Below are positions 34,493 to 44,277 of a stretch of 64,000 nucleotides of DNA, piece by piece; the first letter of the stretch is position 1, and each line of letters opens with the position of its first letter. Origin of the DNA: Chitinivibrionales bacterium. Lineage in GTDB: Bacteria; Fibrobacterota; Chitinivibrionia; Chitinivibrionales; FEN-1185. The notes under the pieces were generated by a model. The model saw nothing but the letters and a program-made list of their open reading frames with translations. It had not been told where the DNA came from and searched no databases. The stretch is taken from assembly GCA_035516255.1 (NCBI GenBank), contig DATJAL010000007.1, forward strand, positions 1 through 64,000, in the 5' to 3' direction. Position numbers and translations under genes: made by a program.

Positions 34493-34522
34493 TTGTATCC
34501 ATCCCGCGCCTCCCTTTATACT
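34493..34522 (+). promoter_or_regulatory. Possible sigma70-type promoter of the beta-helix gene
   Basis: TTGTAT (34493-34498) and TATACT (34517-34522) are 18 bases apart. The -10 box is about 24 bp before the ATG at 34546, so the leader would be short. Confidence 0.4.
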
Positions 34523-34545
34523 GTTTTCATGTATTTTTCATCCCT

Positions 34546-35991
34546 ATGAATACAGGTACATATCCAAAAGACGACCCAAAATACCTCTGGGTCATTCCTT
34601 CGGACGAAAACGACGGCCAAGGAACCTTTGACCGGCCTTTCGGCAGGATCGCGGCAGCGTTAGCCAAGGTAAAGCCGGGCCAAGTGATCGTGCTCAAGGC
34701 CGGAACCTACCCCGGCGATGTGACGGTTGAAAGGTCCGGGATTTTCGACAAACCCATTTACCTTGTTGCAGACAAAAGCGCAGCGGTCGTTGTTGCGGCG
34801 GCATGCTGGTATTTCTACGACGCTTGCGATTTCATCGTGTCCGGCATCACCTTTAAAGATTCTCCCCTGGGAAGTTTAGCGCTTACCGGAGCCTGCGAGC
34901 GCAACCGGTTTGAACACTTGTCGTTCATCGATTGCGGCAGCCGGCAAAAAGCGTCATGCACCATGTTCTTCGGCGGAGCAGGCGCTTCATGCAACATGGT
35001 TGAATTCTGTAATTTCGAAAGGTCTTTGCAGCTATCCGGCAATGCGGGAAAGAAACCTGATGACATTGTCGTCGGCCTCATGATTTCGGAAGGAGACAGC
35101 CGCGAGGGTCAGCCGATCACCAATCATGTCGTCCGCAGGAATAGATTCACCAACTATGATTACGGCGTCCTCATCGGCGCGGAAGACGCCACTGCTCGGC
35201 AGTATGGGCATATTATTTCGTTCAACACGATCGAGAACTGCGGCCGCGAGGGTATTATGGTTAAATGCGGTGACACCCAGGTGAAAGGCAATGTGCTAAC
35301 GCGCTGCCTGTGTCACTCGATTTCCGTGGTCACGGGCGAAGGCAGCGTGGTCGAGGACAACCGGATTGTCGACTGCGGCATTGGTATCCGCGTTGCCGGG
35401 AAAGGTCATACCGTTGTGAACAACTGCATCGTGCGAAGCAGCAACGAGGCCATCTGCGTCATGGAGAAAAACGGAGCGGACGGCGTCGCGTCCCAAAACA
35501 TTTTCATCGAACAGAACACCTGCGCTCTTTGGTCGCAAAAAGCGCAACCGTCGCTGCCGGCCATAAGCATAGCCTCCGGATCAAGCGCCATCATTAAAAA
35601 GAACTTGTTCTGGGGTGCGGGTGACCCGTACCGTTTTACAGGCGCAGGTAACAATAAGGAAAAGCATCTTATTTTCGACAATATTTCAACCTACGGCAGC
35701 ACCGCGCCTGACGGCGTGACAGCCGGCCGATTTAAATTGGGTTCACAAGAGCAGGATAATTTTGACAATGATTCCGGTTACGGAGCAAGCGGCTGGATGT
35801 GCAGGCCCGAGCCATATGATCCAGACAAGGAAATTCTTAATGAGTCTTTGTGCGGACAATCAAACACACCTAATGAAATGGAATATCTTGAAAAAGATGA
35901 TGAGCGCGGAAATGAAACAGGGATCAGCGGAGCTCTCCTGAAGTCCATGTTTTTCAGCGAAGACGAATCCAGGAGGAATTCATCTCTATAA
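34546..35991 (+). CDS. Parallel beta-helix protein (pectate-lyase-like fold)
   Basis: A 481-aa protein with a long run of parallel beta-helix turns (N/G-rich units such as NVVRRNRFTNYDYGVLI) and a DUF1565-like opening: a cost-free GTFDRPFGRIAAALAKVKPG, then LKAGTYPGD. This is the right-handed beta-helix fold of polysaccharide lyases and related binding proteins. I see no signal peptide, so it may be cytoplasmic or exported by an unusual route. The C-terminal roughly 70 residues are acidic and low in helix turns. The substrate is unknown. Confidence 0.65.
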   Translation: MNTGTYPKDDPKYLWVIPSDENDGQGTFDRPFGRIAAALAKVKPGQVIVLKAGTYPGDVTVERSGIFDKPIYLVADKSAAVVVAAACWYFYDACDFIVSGITFKDSPLGSLALTGACERNRFEHLSFIDCGSRQKASCTMFFGGAGASCNMVEFCNFERSLQLSGNAGKKPDDIVVGLMISEGDSREGQPITNHVVRRNRFTNYDYGVLIGAEDATARQYGHIISFNTIENCGREGIMVKCGDTQVKGNVLTRCLCHSISVVTGEGSVVEDNRIVDCGIGIRVAGKGHTVVNNCIVRSSNEAICVMEKNGADGVASQNIFIEQNTCALWSQKAQPSLPAISIASGSSAIIKKNLFWGAGDPYRFTGAGNNKEKHLIFDNISTYGSTAPDGVTAGRFKLGSQEQDNFDNDSGYGASGWMCRPEPYDPDKEILNESLCGQSNTPNEMEYLEKDDERGNETGISGALLKSMFFSEDESRRNSSL

Positions 35992-36382
35992 TTTCTTTTT
36001 ACATCTTCTCATATTTTCTCTGATTTTTTCGTCAACGCGTCTCATTTTGAAACCATACTGCCTTTTTTCCTTCATTATTTATCCAATAATCTACAAATTA
36101 ATTATTTTTTAGCAATTTCATTTGCTATTATATATATATTCAACGAACGTGCCGGATTTCTTACTCAATCACCGGATTATTGGATATAACCAATTTTATT
36201 TATATCCTTCCAATTTCAATAATAAATTTCAAATTTATTTTAAATTCATATCTTATTGTAATTCAATATGTTACAGTTACAAAGTTACCACGTTATTATC
36301 ACTATTTGCTTGACGGATGAAATGTATCTATTTATTTTGAAAAGTCTATTATAATTATTGAAATCCACCTCGGCCAGGAGCG
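35992..36382. other. Strikingly A+T-rich intergenic region
   Basis: About 390 bp between the beta-helix and GH106-like genes is far more A+T-rich than its surroundings. It has runs such as TTATATATATATT (about 36127-36139) and a small ATTGG-ATATAA-CCAAT inverted repeat (36179-36194). No ORF here looks real. It may be a promoter region or horizontally acquired DNA. Confidence 0.5.
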
Positions 36383-39300
36383 ATGATTTTGAAAAAGTCA
36401 GCAAAACACAAGGCATCAAACCCAAAGTCTGCAAAACACCACTCTGTAAAACAAAAAAAAATAACTGGAAAATCAGAGTCTCAAAAAGCCGTCCGTCAAA
36501 AACCGGCTTTTATTGTGCCCGAGATAAAGCCTGCAAACCTGCCCCGGGAAATGAGGCCGTGGGCGATCTGGATCTGGAATTTCAACATCACTAGGGAAGA
36601 AATTGCCAGCCAAATAGCCTTCTTTATTGAAAAAGGTTTCGGCGGCGTGGCGATAAAAGCAAGCAGAGACATGACGCCTTCATTTCTTTCTGAAGAATTT
36701 TTCAGTTTATTTCTTTTTGCGTTGCAAACCGCTCAGAGGGCGAAAATCGGAATACGGCTTGCCGAGGACTTTTCTTTGCCTTGGAACGGCGCGTTCGACA
36801 ACATCGCAGGAAAAAACCGGCACCTCAGGGCGCAATGCCTGGTGCTTGAGCATTCCGAGGTTATTCATAGTAAAACCGTTTTTGAGAGGATCATCGCCGA
36901 CCCTCAAAACGCCATTGTCCAAATAGGGAAAATCGAAAACGACAGGGTCATCGTTTCCAAAACAAAAACAATTCCCGTGACCCAGGACAAAAACACGGTG
37001 TCTTGGAAGGCGCCCGCAGGGTCGTGGCAGGTGATGATATTCAGGAAAAAATATGTAGCAGACCCTGTCTGCGCCTATATACCCAATGCCTTCAGGGAGC
37101 AGACCGCACGATCCTACATCGAAACGGTATGGGAGTCCTTTAAAAAAAGGTTTTCAAAATTCATGCCTCTCACCTTCGAGGGCTTCATCACAGAGGTTCC
37201 CGCCTACCTTCCTGCTGACAATTCCATTCCCTGGGATGACGATCTGGTGGTGAAATACCGCTCAAAGTACAAAAAAAACCTTGTTCCGCTCCTTCCCAGC
37301 CTGTTTTTCAATTCTGAAGCTGCGCATATTAAAAACAGGCCGCACGTATACTCGTTTCTGGCCCAATCCCTGCATGAACGGTTTACGCTTATTCTTGACA
37401 AATGGTGCAAGAAATACAGGCTTTCTCACTGGGTGCTCTGCGCAGAGCGGCCGGTGCAGAAGGCAGCGAACATGCTGCGCGACTGCACCGCGATTCCCGT
37501 TCAAGGCTTCGCCTCCGTGGGGATACAGAACCAAGAGGGCTGCGAGGAAAACGCCGGCATCGTGCGGGCCATGGCGGACGCCAACGCCAAGGAATTCAGA
37601 CGCGAGACCATAACCGTGATCGGCAGGAACCGTCAGGGTAACGCCGCCACGCTGCAGAGTCTCAAAAGCGAAATTGACCAGAATGTCCTGTCGGGCCCGT
37701 CGCGCATCGTTTTAGACGGATGCTTTTTCTCGGTCGACCACCGGAGTTACGTTAAAACGCCGTACAACCCGTCATGGTATTCGCCCGGCGCCGACAACAT
37801 GCTCCTGCTGTGCGACTACGCGGCGCGCGTGAAAAAGCTTATCGGCCCGCTCCAGCTTTCGCGCCAAGCGGCCATCCTCATGCCATCGAACTCCATCCTG
37901 GCCGACTACCTGCCGGGCAACGACGAGGCGGTGCGCAAAGGTATGCTTTCGCTCCATAAAACCATGGACGAGCTGTCCCACCTCACCCTGGACTTCGACA
38001 TCATCAGCGAGGAGCAGCTGTTGTCGTGCTCGCTCTTTTCGAACGGTGAATTCAACACGCCCAGCAAAGCGAGAAAAGGGAACTACCAGGCCCTCCTCAT
38101 CCCGTATGCTCGCCTTGTCTCAAAAAACCTCTTCGTTTTTCTCGAACGAATGGCGAGCAAGAAATCGACGATCGTCTTCATCGACGAGGCGCCGCAGGGT
38201 ACCATCGACGAGGGCGTCACGCCGCCGTTCACGTCGCGTGTGAACAAGATCGTGCACTCGAAATCGGGCCGGGTGTATGTGTCGCCGGCCGCCAACCTCG
38301 AAAGCATACTCGCGCATGTCAAGTCGATGGTGGCGGTCACGGTGCAGGGGAAGAAATGCCCCGACATCGTTGCCTCCTCGGGAAGCGCGGGGAGCCAGAC
38401 CGTGTACTGCCTGCAGAATAGGTCGGACTCACTCGATTACTTCGCCGCGGTGGAGGTGCCCGAAGAGAAGTATTTCTACTTCTCCGACTGCGCCTCGGGG
38501 GAAACCCACGAGATCATCGATGTCCAGCGGAAGGACGATACCTGCAGGATCAACCTCAATTTCTCACCGCGGCAGACCTATTTCATCATCGCGACGTCCC
38601 AGAAACAGGCCGTGACGTCGATGCCCAAGGGTCGAAAGCCCCCTATCAACGTCATCGGCACCGTGCAGCGCAACTACCGCATCGTGCTCAAGGACCAGTG
38701 GCAATTCTCGCCGTGCTCCCTCAACGTGCTGCCGCTGGCTGCATGGAACACCCGCATCGGCCTGTCACGCGAGTTCGGCGGGTATTCCCATTTCTACGAG
38801 ACCTATTTCGAGGTGAAGGAACTGCCCTCCATGGCCGTGTTCTCTTTGTGCGGCGTGGGCGGAGCGTGCGCGGTGCTTGCAAAAGGGGAAAAGTCTGTTG
38901 AGGTGAACATCAACGGCACGCGCATCACCGAGACCGGCTCGCTGGCTCCTGCCGCGCTCCTTGCACTGTTCCCGCCGCCGGCGCCGGCGCAGTCGCTGAC
39001 GGGCGTAATCCAGGAGCCGCTCCCCGCGGAACACGGACACAAGCCCTGCCTCGACCTCTACTGCAAAAACGTGCTCTGCTTCAACATCAAGGACTCGCTG
39101 CGGAAAGGGCTCAACAGGATTTCCGTTAGGACGCTCGGCCTCGTGTTCGATCCCATGACCATCACCTATCCGCCGCTCATCGCCGGCACCTTCAACATAC
39201 TCAAGGGCAGCAACGGCTGGGTGATCGATACAACCGAGCCGATGGTGGGACATGATTCATGGACAAAATACGGCTACCCGTACATGAGCGGGTGCGGCAC

Positions 39301-39565
39301 CTACAAGCAGGTCTTTGAGATTCCGAGCGACTACAACCGGCTCGTGCTCAAGTTCTCGCAGGTGTCGGGCCCTGTTTCGGTGGGGCTCAACACCACCAAG
39401 CTCGGCACCTACACCTGGCATCCGATAGAAATGGACATCACCGACGTGTGCGAGTCGAAGCGAAACGAGCTGTCGGTGAGCGTGATGAACACGATCGACA
39501 ACGTCATCAGAATGAACGGAAGGCCGTCCGGGCTCATCGGCGAGGCGTACCTGGACGTGTATTGA
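36383..39565 (+). CDS. GH106-like glycoside hydrolase
   Basis: A 1060-aa protein. After a Lys-rich N-terminal tail (about residues 1-45), the segment PWAIWIWNFNITREEI and GFGGVAIK matches the opening of GH106 (alpha-L-rhamnosidase) family catalytic domains. Later segments around residue 275 (FEGF...PWDDDLVVKYRSKYKKNLVPLLP spacing) and 330-345 also fit the family. The C-terminal part resembles a galactose-binding-like domain of GH2 type. I see no signal peptide. An AGGAG lies only 2 nt before the ATG, so the start is uncertain. Activity is inferred, and the catalytic Glu residues were not located. Confidence 0.6.
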   Translation: MILKKSAKHKASNPKSAKHHSVKQKKITGKSESQKAVRQKPAFIVPEIKPANLPREMRPWAIWIWNFNITREEIASQIAFFIEKGFGGVAIKASRDMTPSFLSEEFFSLFLFALQTAQRAKIGIRLAEDFSLPWNGAFDNIAGKNRHLRAQCLVLEHSEVIHSKTVFERIIADPQNAIVQIGKIENDRVIVSKTKTIPVTQDKNTVSWKAPAGSWQVMIFRKKYVADPVCAYIPNAFREQTARSYIETVWESFKKRFSKFMPLTFEGFITEVPAYLPADNSIPWDDDLVVKYRSKYKKNLVPLLPSLFFNSEAAHIKNRPHVYSFLAQSLHERFTLILDKWCKKYRLSHWVLCAERPVQKAANMLRDCTAIPVQGFASVGIQNQEGCEENAGIVRAMADANAKEFRRETITVIGRNRQGNAATLQSLKSEIDQNVLSGPSRIVLDGCFFSVDHRSYVKTPYNPSWYSPGADNMLLLCDYAARVKKLIGPLQLSRQAAILMPSNSILADYLPGNDEAVRKGMLSLHKTMDELSHLTLDFDIISEEQLLSCSLFSNGEFNTPSKARKGNYQALLIPYARLVSKNLFVFLERMASKKSTIVFIDEAPQGTIDEGVTPPFTSRVNKIVHSKSGRVYVSPAANLESILAHVKSMVAVTVQGKKCPDIVASSGSAGSQTVYCLQNRSDSLDYFAAVEVPEEKYFYFSDCASGETHEIIDVQRKDDTCRINLNFSPRQTYFIIATSQKQAVTSMPKGRKPPINVIGTVQRNYRIVLKDQWQFSPCSLNVLPLAAWNTRIGLSREFGGYSHFYETYFEVKELPSMAVFSLCGVGGACAVLAKGEKSVEVNINGTRITETGSLAPAALLALFPPPAPAQSLTGVIQEPLPAEHGHKPCLDLYCKNVLCFNIKDSLRKGLNRISVRTLGLVFDPMTITYPPLIAGTFNILKGSNGWVIDTTEPMVGHDSWTKYGYPYMSGCGTYKQVFEIPSDYNRLVLKFSQVSGPVSVGLNTTKLGTYTWHPIEMDITDVCESKRNELSVSVMNTIDNVIRMNGRPSGLIGEAYLDVY

Positions 39566-39567
39566 CC

Positions 39568-39873
39568 ATGGCGACCCTTACCTATAAATTCGGTGAAAAA
39601 CTGTTCCTCGGCAACGCCGACGCCCTGAGCGTGATCGTCGACAAGATGTTCGAAAACAGGGACGCGGCGACCATCGTGTTCGACATGGAAAATGTCAAGC
39701 TGTGCGACTCCTACGGCCTCAAGTTCCTCATCAATTACCAGCGCAGGGCGAACAGCACGGGCAAGAAGCTCGTGCTGTACCGGCCCGACCAGTTCCTCCG
39801 GGAGATGTTCGCGAGCACCAAGCTGTCGCATTTCTTTTTCATCGCCGATGCTCTTGACGATATGGGAAAATAA
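39568..39873 (+). CDS. STAS-domain protein, anti-sigma-antagonist-like
   Basis: A 101-aa STAS domain that begins 2 bp after the GH106-like stop. The key loop reads CDSYGL where SpoIIAA-type antagonists have DSSGL, so the normally phosphorylated second Ser is Tyr. It may bind a partner without the usual phospho-switch. I chose ATG 39568; an upstream in-frame extension to 39448 is a shadow. No anti-sigma kinase or phosphatase lies nearby. Confidence 0.72.
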   Translation: MATLTYKFGEKLFLGNADALSVIVDKMFENRDAATIVFDMENVKLCDSYGLKFLINYQRRANSTGKKLVLYRPDQFLREMFASTKLSHFFFIADALDDMGK

Positions 39874-40092
39874 AAGATCGCTCTTCAGTCCTTCCCCGTG
39901 GCCACAGGCCCTCCGGCAGAAACGCCCGCCGGCATACGGCATGCCTGTTAGATCATTGAGAAGCCATTCTCTATGCCGCAAAAGAGATAGCCGCAGTAAA
40001 AGAAACTAAAACCGCCAATCAAACGCCGCAAAGAAAACGGGCACATCCGTCGCGAAATGACGATTTGTTCCGGCAGGAATGCGCGAATGAAA

Positions 40093-40123
40093 AACGGGCG
40101 GGGGCTTTTCAGCCCCGCCCGTT
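40093..40123 (-). terminator. Rho-independent terminator of the cadherin-repeat gene
   Basis: AACGGGCGGGGGCT (40093-40106) pairs with AGCCCCGCCCGTT (40111-40123) with one bulged base. On the minus strand it is followed by TTTTCATT. It lies 32 bp downstream of the stop of the cadherin-repeat lipoprotein gene. Confidence 0.75.
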
Positions 40124-40154
40124 CGATACAGTGCCACCTTGAAAAATAGCCGGA

Positions 40155-41939
40155 TTAGTTTTTGGTAATGTAGATATCGTCAACCGTGTACGTGGACCCG
40201 ACCACGTACGCCCCTCCGGGCACGGCCGGGCATTTGAAACCGACAAGCATGGTCACCGCGGTAAAATCCACCTTTGACGCCCATGTCGAAAGAGGGATCC
40301 AGACCTCATGCCACTTGCCGTCCGCAACATACCCGTAATCGGTCGCCTTTACAAACAGCGTGTCGGCGCTGTCGCCCGAGGCCATTCCGATCCCGATTTC
40401 AGGCGTATTTCCCATCAGCGCCACGTGCAATTTTCCCGCCGCGTAAACCGTGAGCGACTCCGGGGTATACGACTCAAATCCCCATTCCGAATAATGCGCT
40501 CCGTTGGTGGTCAGCTCATACGCCTTGGTCCCTTCGAAATGGTCGTACGGCGTCCAGTTGAAGTAGGTCTTGTTGCCGAGGGAATCCGGCAGGTCCCAGA
40601 CGGAATAACTGCTGCTCAGGACGCCTCCGGTCGAGGGACGTTCGGAAAATATGACAACGCCGTCGATGACGATGATTTTTTTTATGCTGATGGTAAAGGT
40701 CTTCTGGAAAAAACCCCCATAACTGTCGGTGACTTTGACTACCACCGAAAACGTGTTTTTCAACGAATCGTACGCTATGGGACTTTTGGTATTGAGCGCG
40801 CCCCATGCTATTGCGAACAGCGCGGTGTCACCGCCCACCAGGGTAAACTGGTAGGTCTCGGAAGCCGAATCCCTGTCGACCGCGTGCAGGATTCCCACCG
40901 TGGTGCCGGCCGCCGAGTTTTCAAGGACCGACGTATCGCTGATCAGGATGTCGGTGGGCCGGTGGACGATGGTGACGGTGAGCGCCGAATCCACGGTGGC
41001 GCCGGAATCGTCCCGCGCGCGCACGCGGATGGCGTAAGCGGCCTTGACCTTTGCGTCAAGCGGGGCGTTTACCAGAAGCGAATCTTTCCTGATGATAAAG
41101 CTCGCGTTGTCGCCCGCGCCGGCGCCGGCCGCCAGCGAATAGGTGAATTGGTCGCCGACGTCCGCGTCGGTCGCGGAAAGTTTCCCCACGAACGCCCCCG
41201 CCGCGGCCGTGTCGAGCACCGAGGCATTGCTCAGCAGGACCGCGCTCGGGGCATGGTTGACATGTGCGACTGTTATGGTGAACGCCTGCTCGACGGCCGC
41301 GCCGGAATCGTCCAGGGCCTTTATCCTCACCGTGTAGGACGCCTTTACCGTCGCGTTGAACGCGACCGCGGTAAGCAGCGAGTCCCCGCTCACCGTGAAA
41401 CTGGCATTGTCGTCCGAACCAGTCCCCATCGCGAGCATGAAGGTGTGATGGTCGGCCGCATCGCTGTCCGTGACGGAAAACGTGCCCGTGAGCGAGCCGA
41501 CCGCGGCGTTGTCCCTGATGCCGGCGCTTACGAACGCGAGCGCCGTTGGAGCATGATTGATATGGAGGATGGCGATGATGAAGGTCGTATCGAATGATGC
41601 CTGGTTCTGGTCTTTGGTCCGTACGCGGATCGAGCAGGTCTTTGTAACGTTATAGTCAAACGACACCGCGGCAAGAAGGGAGTCGTTGCGGATGATGAAA
41701 CTGGCGTTGTCGGCGGCGCCAACCCCCGAGACAAGCGAATAGGTGAACACATTGCCCGCATCCGGGTCCTGCGTTGAAAAAATCCCGACCGCCGTGTTGG
41801 ATGCCGCGCCTTCAACCAGCGTCGTGTTCGAAAGTGAAATGCCGGTTGGCGGGTGGTTCGATTTCGTGGGCGAGCACCCGGAAAACATGAGCGCCGCAAC
41901 GGCCAGAGCGGAACAGAGCAGAAATACTTTTTTAATCAT
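40155..41939 (-). CDS. Cadherin-repeat surface lipoprotein
   Basis: A 594-aa lipoprotein with lipobox ending FSGC (about Cys22). Three or four cadherin-like repeats of about 95 residues follow (each has the DNASFxI...DSLL and DSGA or similar signature). A C-terminal domain of about 180 residues shows a lectin- or carbohydrate-binding-like strand pattern and ends DDIYITKN. It is likely displayed on the outer membrane for adhesion or polysaccharide binding. A strong terminator follows. Confidence 0.75.
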   Translation of the reverse strand: MIKKVFLLCSALAVAALMFSGCSPTKSNHPPTGISLSNTTLVEGAASNTAVGIFSTQDPDAGNVFTYSLVSGVGAADNASFIIRNDSLLAAVSFDYNVTKTCSIRVRTKDQNQASFDTTFIIAILHINHAPTALAFVSAGIRDNAAVGSLTGTFSVTDSDAADHHTFMLAMGTGSDDNASFTVSGDSLLTAVAFNATVKASYTVRIKALDDSGAAVEQAFTITVAHVNHAPSAVLLSNASVLDTAAAGAFVGKLSATDADVGDQFTYSLAAGAGAGDNASFIIRKDSLLVNAPLDAKVKAAYAIRVRARDDSGATVDSALTVTIVHRPTDILISDTSVLENSAAGTTVGILHAVDRDSASETYQFTLVGGDTALFAIAWGALNTKSPIAYDSLKNTFSVVVKVTDSYGGFFQKTFTISIKKIIVIDGVVIFSERPSTGGVLSSSYSVWDLPDSLGNKTYFNWTPYDHFEGTKAYELTTNGAHYSEWGFESYTPESLTVYAAGKLHVALMGNTPEIGIGMASGDSADTLFVKATDYGYVADGKWHEVWIPLSTWASKVDFTAVTMLVGFKCPAVPGGAYVVGSTYTVDDIYITKN

Positions 41940-42210
41940 GCAACCTCCCTTTTATAATTCCATGTTGAAAATCCGGTTATTGAACTGCAGGTGACTGTTG
42001 TGAAAATCAAACCAAAATAGGTGGGCGGAAGTTGCAGTGTCAAGCCGCAAAATCTTTCCCCATGGAAAAAATCCGTTGTTTACCGGTTGCAACGTTCCGA
42101 GGCCGCGAATCTCGTTTGTCTCAGCCGTTGGCCCATGATATTTTTTTACCTTGTCAAATCGAATTGCCTTTTTCAATTGCCATAATCACAAACACGACCT
42201 GCAAAACTCA

Positions 42211-42693
42211 ATGATTTCTCATGTCATCAACACGATCTCTCGCCTCTCTTCTCTTTCTTCCGCCATCATCGACACCTCATCACTTATTTACCTTTCGAAA
42301 ATCAATTGCCTCTCGCTGCTCGCCGGATCATGCAGATTGTATTCCATACGGGAAGTGGCTGACGAATTCAATGAAGGAATCGCGGGCATTGAAATCATCG
42401 CTGCTCCAACGAAAGATTTATCCACGGATCAGAAATTGATTCAAGTCTGCGTCATCAACAAATTTCCCCTTATCTCGGAGGATAAAAAGCTGCTGGTGGA
42501 AGCCCAGCGATGCAATATCATTTATTTCAACTCGCTGATAATGCTCAATTTTCTGCTTCTCAAGAAACAAATCACCGGCGAAAAATATTCATCCCTTGTT
42601 CAAACTTTAAGGTCTGTTGCGAGATACGGAGAAAACGTATGGCGTTTTGGAGAGCTGGTGAACAAACTTGTCAAAGCAGAATCAAATACCTAA
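42211..42693 (+). CDS. Orphan PIN-like domain protein
   Basis: A 160-aa protein with a PIN-like fold. The N-terminal AIIDTSSLIYLSK has the first acidic residue, and the LISEDKKLLVEA segment (about 90-101) supplies the later acidic pair. PIN proteins are metal-dependent ribonucleases, often VapC toxins. No antitoxin gene is next to it, so it may be a solitary nuclease. I prefer ATG 42211 over the upstream TTG 42151. The Shine-Dalgarno is weak. Confidence 0.55.
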   Translation: MISHVINTISRLSSLSSAIIDTSSLIYLSKINCLSLLAGSCRLYSIREVADEFNEGIAGIEIIAAPTKDLSTDQKLIQVCVINKFPLISEDKKLLVEAQRCNIIYFNSLIMLNFLLLKKQITGEKYSSLVQTLRSVARYGENVWRFGELVNKLVKAESNT

Positions 42694-42714
42694 CCGGCCC
42701 GGGCCAGACCCGTC

Positions 42715-43569
42715 TCACCAGGACAGCAGCCTCTTGACAAGCCGCGGCACCGAGCCCACCCATCCCTGCGGGCCCACGATCTTCATCACCTGCTGGTGGT
42801 TGTGCATGTAGTCGCGGAACCATTTCATGCGCTGGTACACTCGGCTGCCGCCCGTGGCCGCCTCATGGTGGATGACGATGGCGTCGCCGACATACCGTCC
42901 GAACTTTTTCTGGCGCGCCAGCCGCAGGCCGAATTCCACCTCGAACAGGTATCCGTTGCCGATGATGTCGGGGCTGAACCCGCCCGCGGCGAGGAAGGCT
43001 TCGCGCCGCACCGCCATGTTGCAGCCGCGCGGATTGTTCACCACGCAGGCGCCGGGCATGTCGAAGTTGCCGAAGAAGAGGCCGATCCAGTTGAACCAGC
43101 CCACGATCCTGCCGCTGGTCTTGCGGTCTTTCGGAAGAAAGAGCCCGAAAATCCACTCGTTGACGATGCAGATGATCTCTTCGAGCGGCGGCCGCTTCCT
43201 TGACAGGCGCACTTCCCTGCCGCCGGTGTAAGGAAGGTCAGGGTATTGTTCGAACGCGACACGGTGCGCCTCCATCCACCCGTGCACCGGCACTGCGTCG
43301 TCGTCGAGGATGAGGATGATGTCGGCAGACGAGTTTTTGATGCACGTGTTCATAGTGATGGTTGTGCTCGGCGACGGAAGTTTCTCAATGCGGAGGTTCG
43401 GATCGGCCGCAAGCGACTGCTCCAATTCCGGTCCCGGCATGTCGCCCTGAAGGCCAAGGCAGATCCTGAGCGTAGGGTACAAAACCCGTATGCCGGCCAC
43501 CGTCGTTTTGAGGTTTTCAAACCTTTTATAGCTGGGGATAACCACTTCGCATGTTAACGGAGACGCCAT
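42715..43569 (-). CDS. Family 2 glycosyltransferase
   Basis: A 284-aa GT-A fold glycosyltransferase. It opens EVVIPSYKR, carries a DDD motif (ILILDDDAVP, about 85-94) for the nucleotide sugar and metal, and has the later NMAVRREAFLAAGGF acceptor-side motif. It likely adds sugars to an envelope polysaccharide or glycolipid. I prefer ATG 43569, because the upstream frame to 43605 begins with TTG. Confidence 0.82.
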   Translation of the reverse strand: MASPLTCEVVIPSYKRFENLKTTVAGIRVLYPTLRICLGLQGDMPGPELEQSLAADPNLRIEKLPSPSTTITMNTCIKNSSADIILILDDDAVPVHGWMEAHRVAFEQYPDLPYTGGREVRLSRKRPPLEEIICIVNEWIFGLFLPKDRKTSGRIVGWFNWIGLFFGNFDMPGACVVNNPRGCNMAVRREAFLAAGGFSPDIIGNGYLFEVEFGLRLARQKKFGRYVGDAIVIHHEAATGGSRVYQRMKWFRDYMHNHQQVMKIVGPQGWVGSVPRLVKRLLSW

Positions 43570-43670
43570 CTGATTCCCGGAAGATGTGATTTGGTATGCT
43601 ATCAAATATATTTTGTGTAGCGGATGACGAAAAGCCGAATGCTGTTTTTATTGTACGGAGGACTGGTGGA

Positions 43671-44267
43671 ATGCGATACTTTTTTCTTATCATGTGCATT
43701 TTTTTTGTCCAGTCAGCGCCAGCGTATCATGCGCTGAGCGCGGACACCCTTTCCGCGTGGATAACGGGCGGACCGCCATTCAGTTTCATCCTTATTGACG
43801 TGCGCGACACCAGCGAGGTCGACACGGTGATGGGAAACGCCGCATGCCGGCCCTATCATATGTCGCTCAACCAGGGCGTGTTCGCCGCCAATTATTCGCT
43901 GATCCCGAAAACAAGCAACGTGATCCTCTACTGCAGATCGGGCGGCCGCAGCGCCCAAGCCGCGACCATGCTTGACGGCGCGGGCTTTGCCAGTGTTTAC
44001 AGCATGTCCGGCGGATTCAGCTTATGGACAGGACCCAAACAGCCCCGCGCCAACCTTCTGCCGATTTCGGATCTGCCGGAAAATTCCATGACGGCGAACA
44101 CTTCTGTGGCGTTTTCAAGAACTGCCGGGCATCTAAAAACAGAAACAAGTACCGGTATGACATGTCATTTTACCGGGCATCGCAGCATTATAAGACTCGT
44201 TGATCTTAAAAACGGTTCAACCCAGATTTTCGACACCAAAGGGAAAATTTTAAAATTTTGCTGGTAA
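43671..44267 (+). CDS. Secreted rhodanese-like protein
   Basis: A 198-aa protein with a signal sequence (hydrophobic FFLIMCIFFVQS, about residues 4-16) and a rhodanese domain with active-site loop CRSGGRS (Cys about 87). A roughly 70-residue C-terminal extension of unknown type follows. It could carry sulfane sulfur or handle cyanide or thiosulfate in the periplasm. GGAGG (43657-43661) precedes the ATG. The next gene begins 10 bp later. Confidence 0.75.
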   Translation: MRYFFLIMCIFFVQSAPAYHALSADTLSAWITGGPPFSFILIDVRDTSEVDTVMGNAACRPYHMSLNQGVFAANYSLIPKTSNVILYCRSGGRSAQAATMLDGAGFASVYSMSGGFSLWTGPKQPRANLLPISDLPENSMTANTSVAFSRTAGHLKTETSTGMTCHFTGHRSIIRLVDLKNGSTQIFDTKGKILKFCW

Positions 44268-44277
44268 TAAGGCTGCC

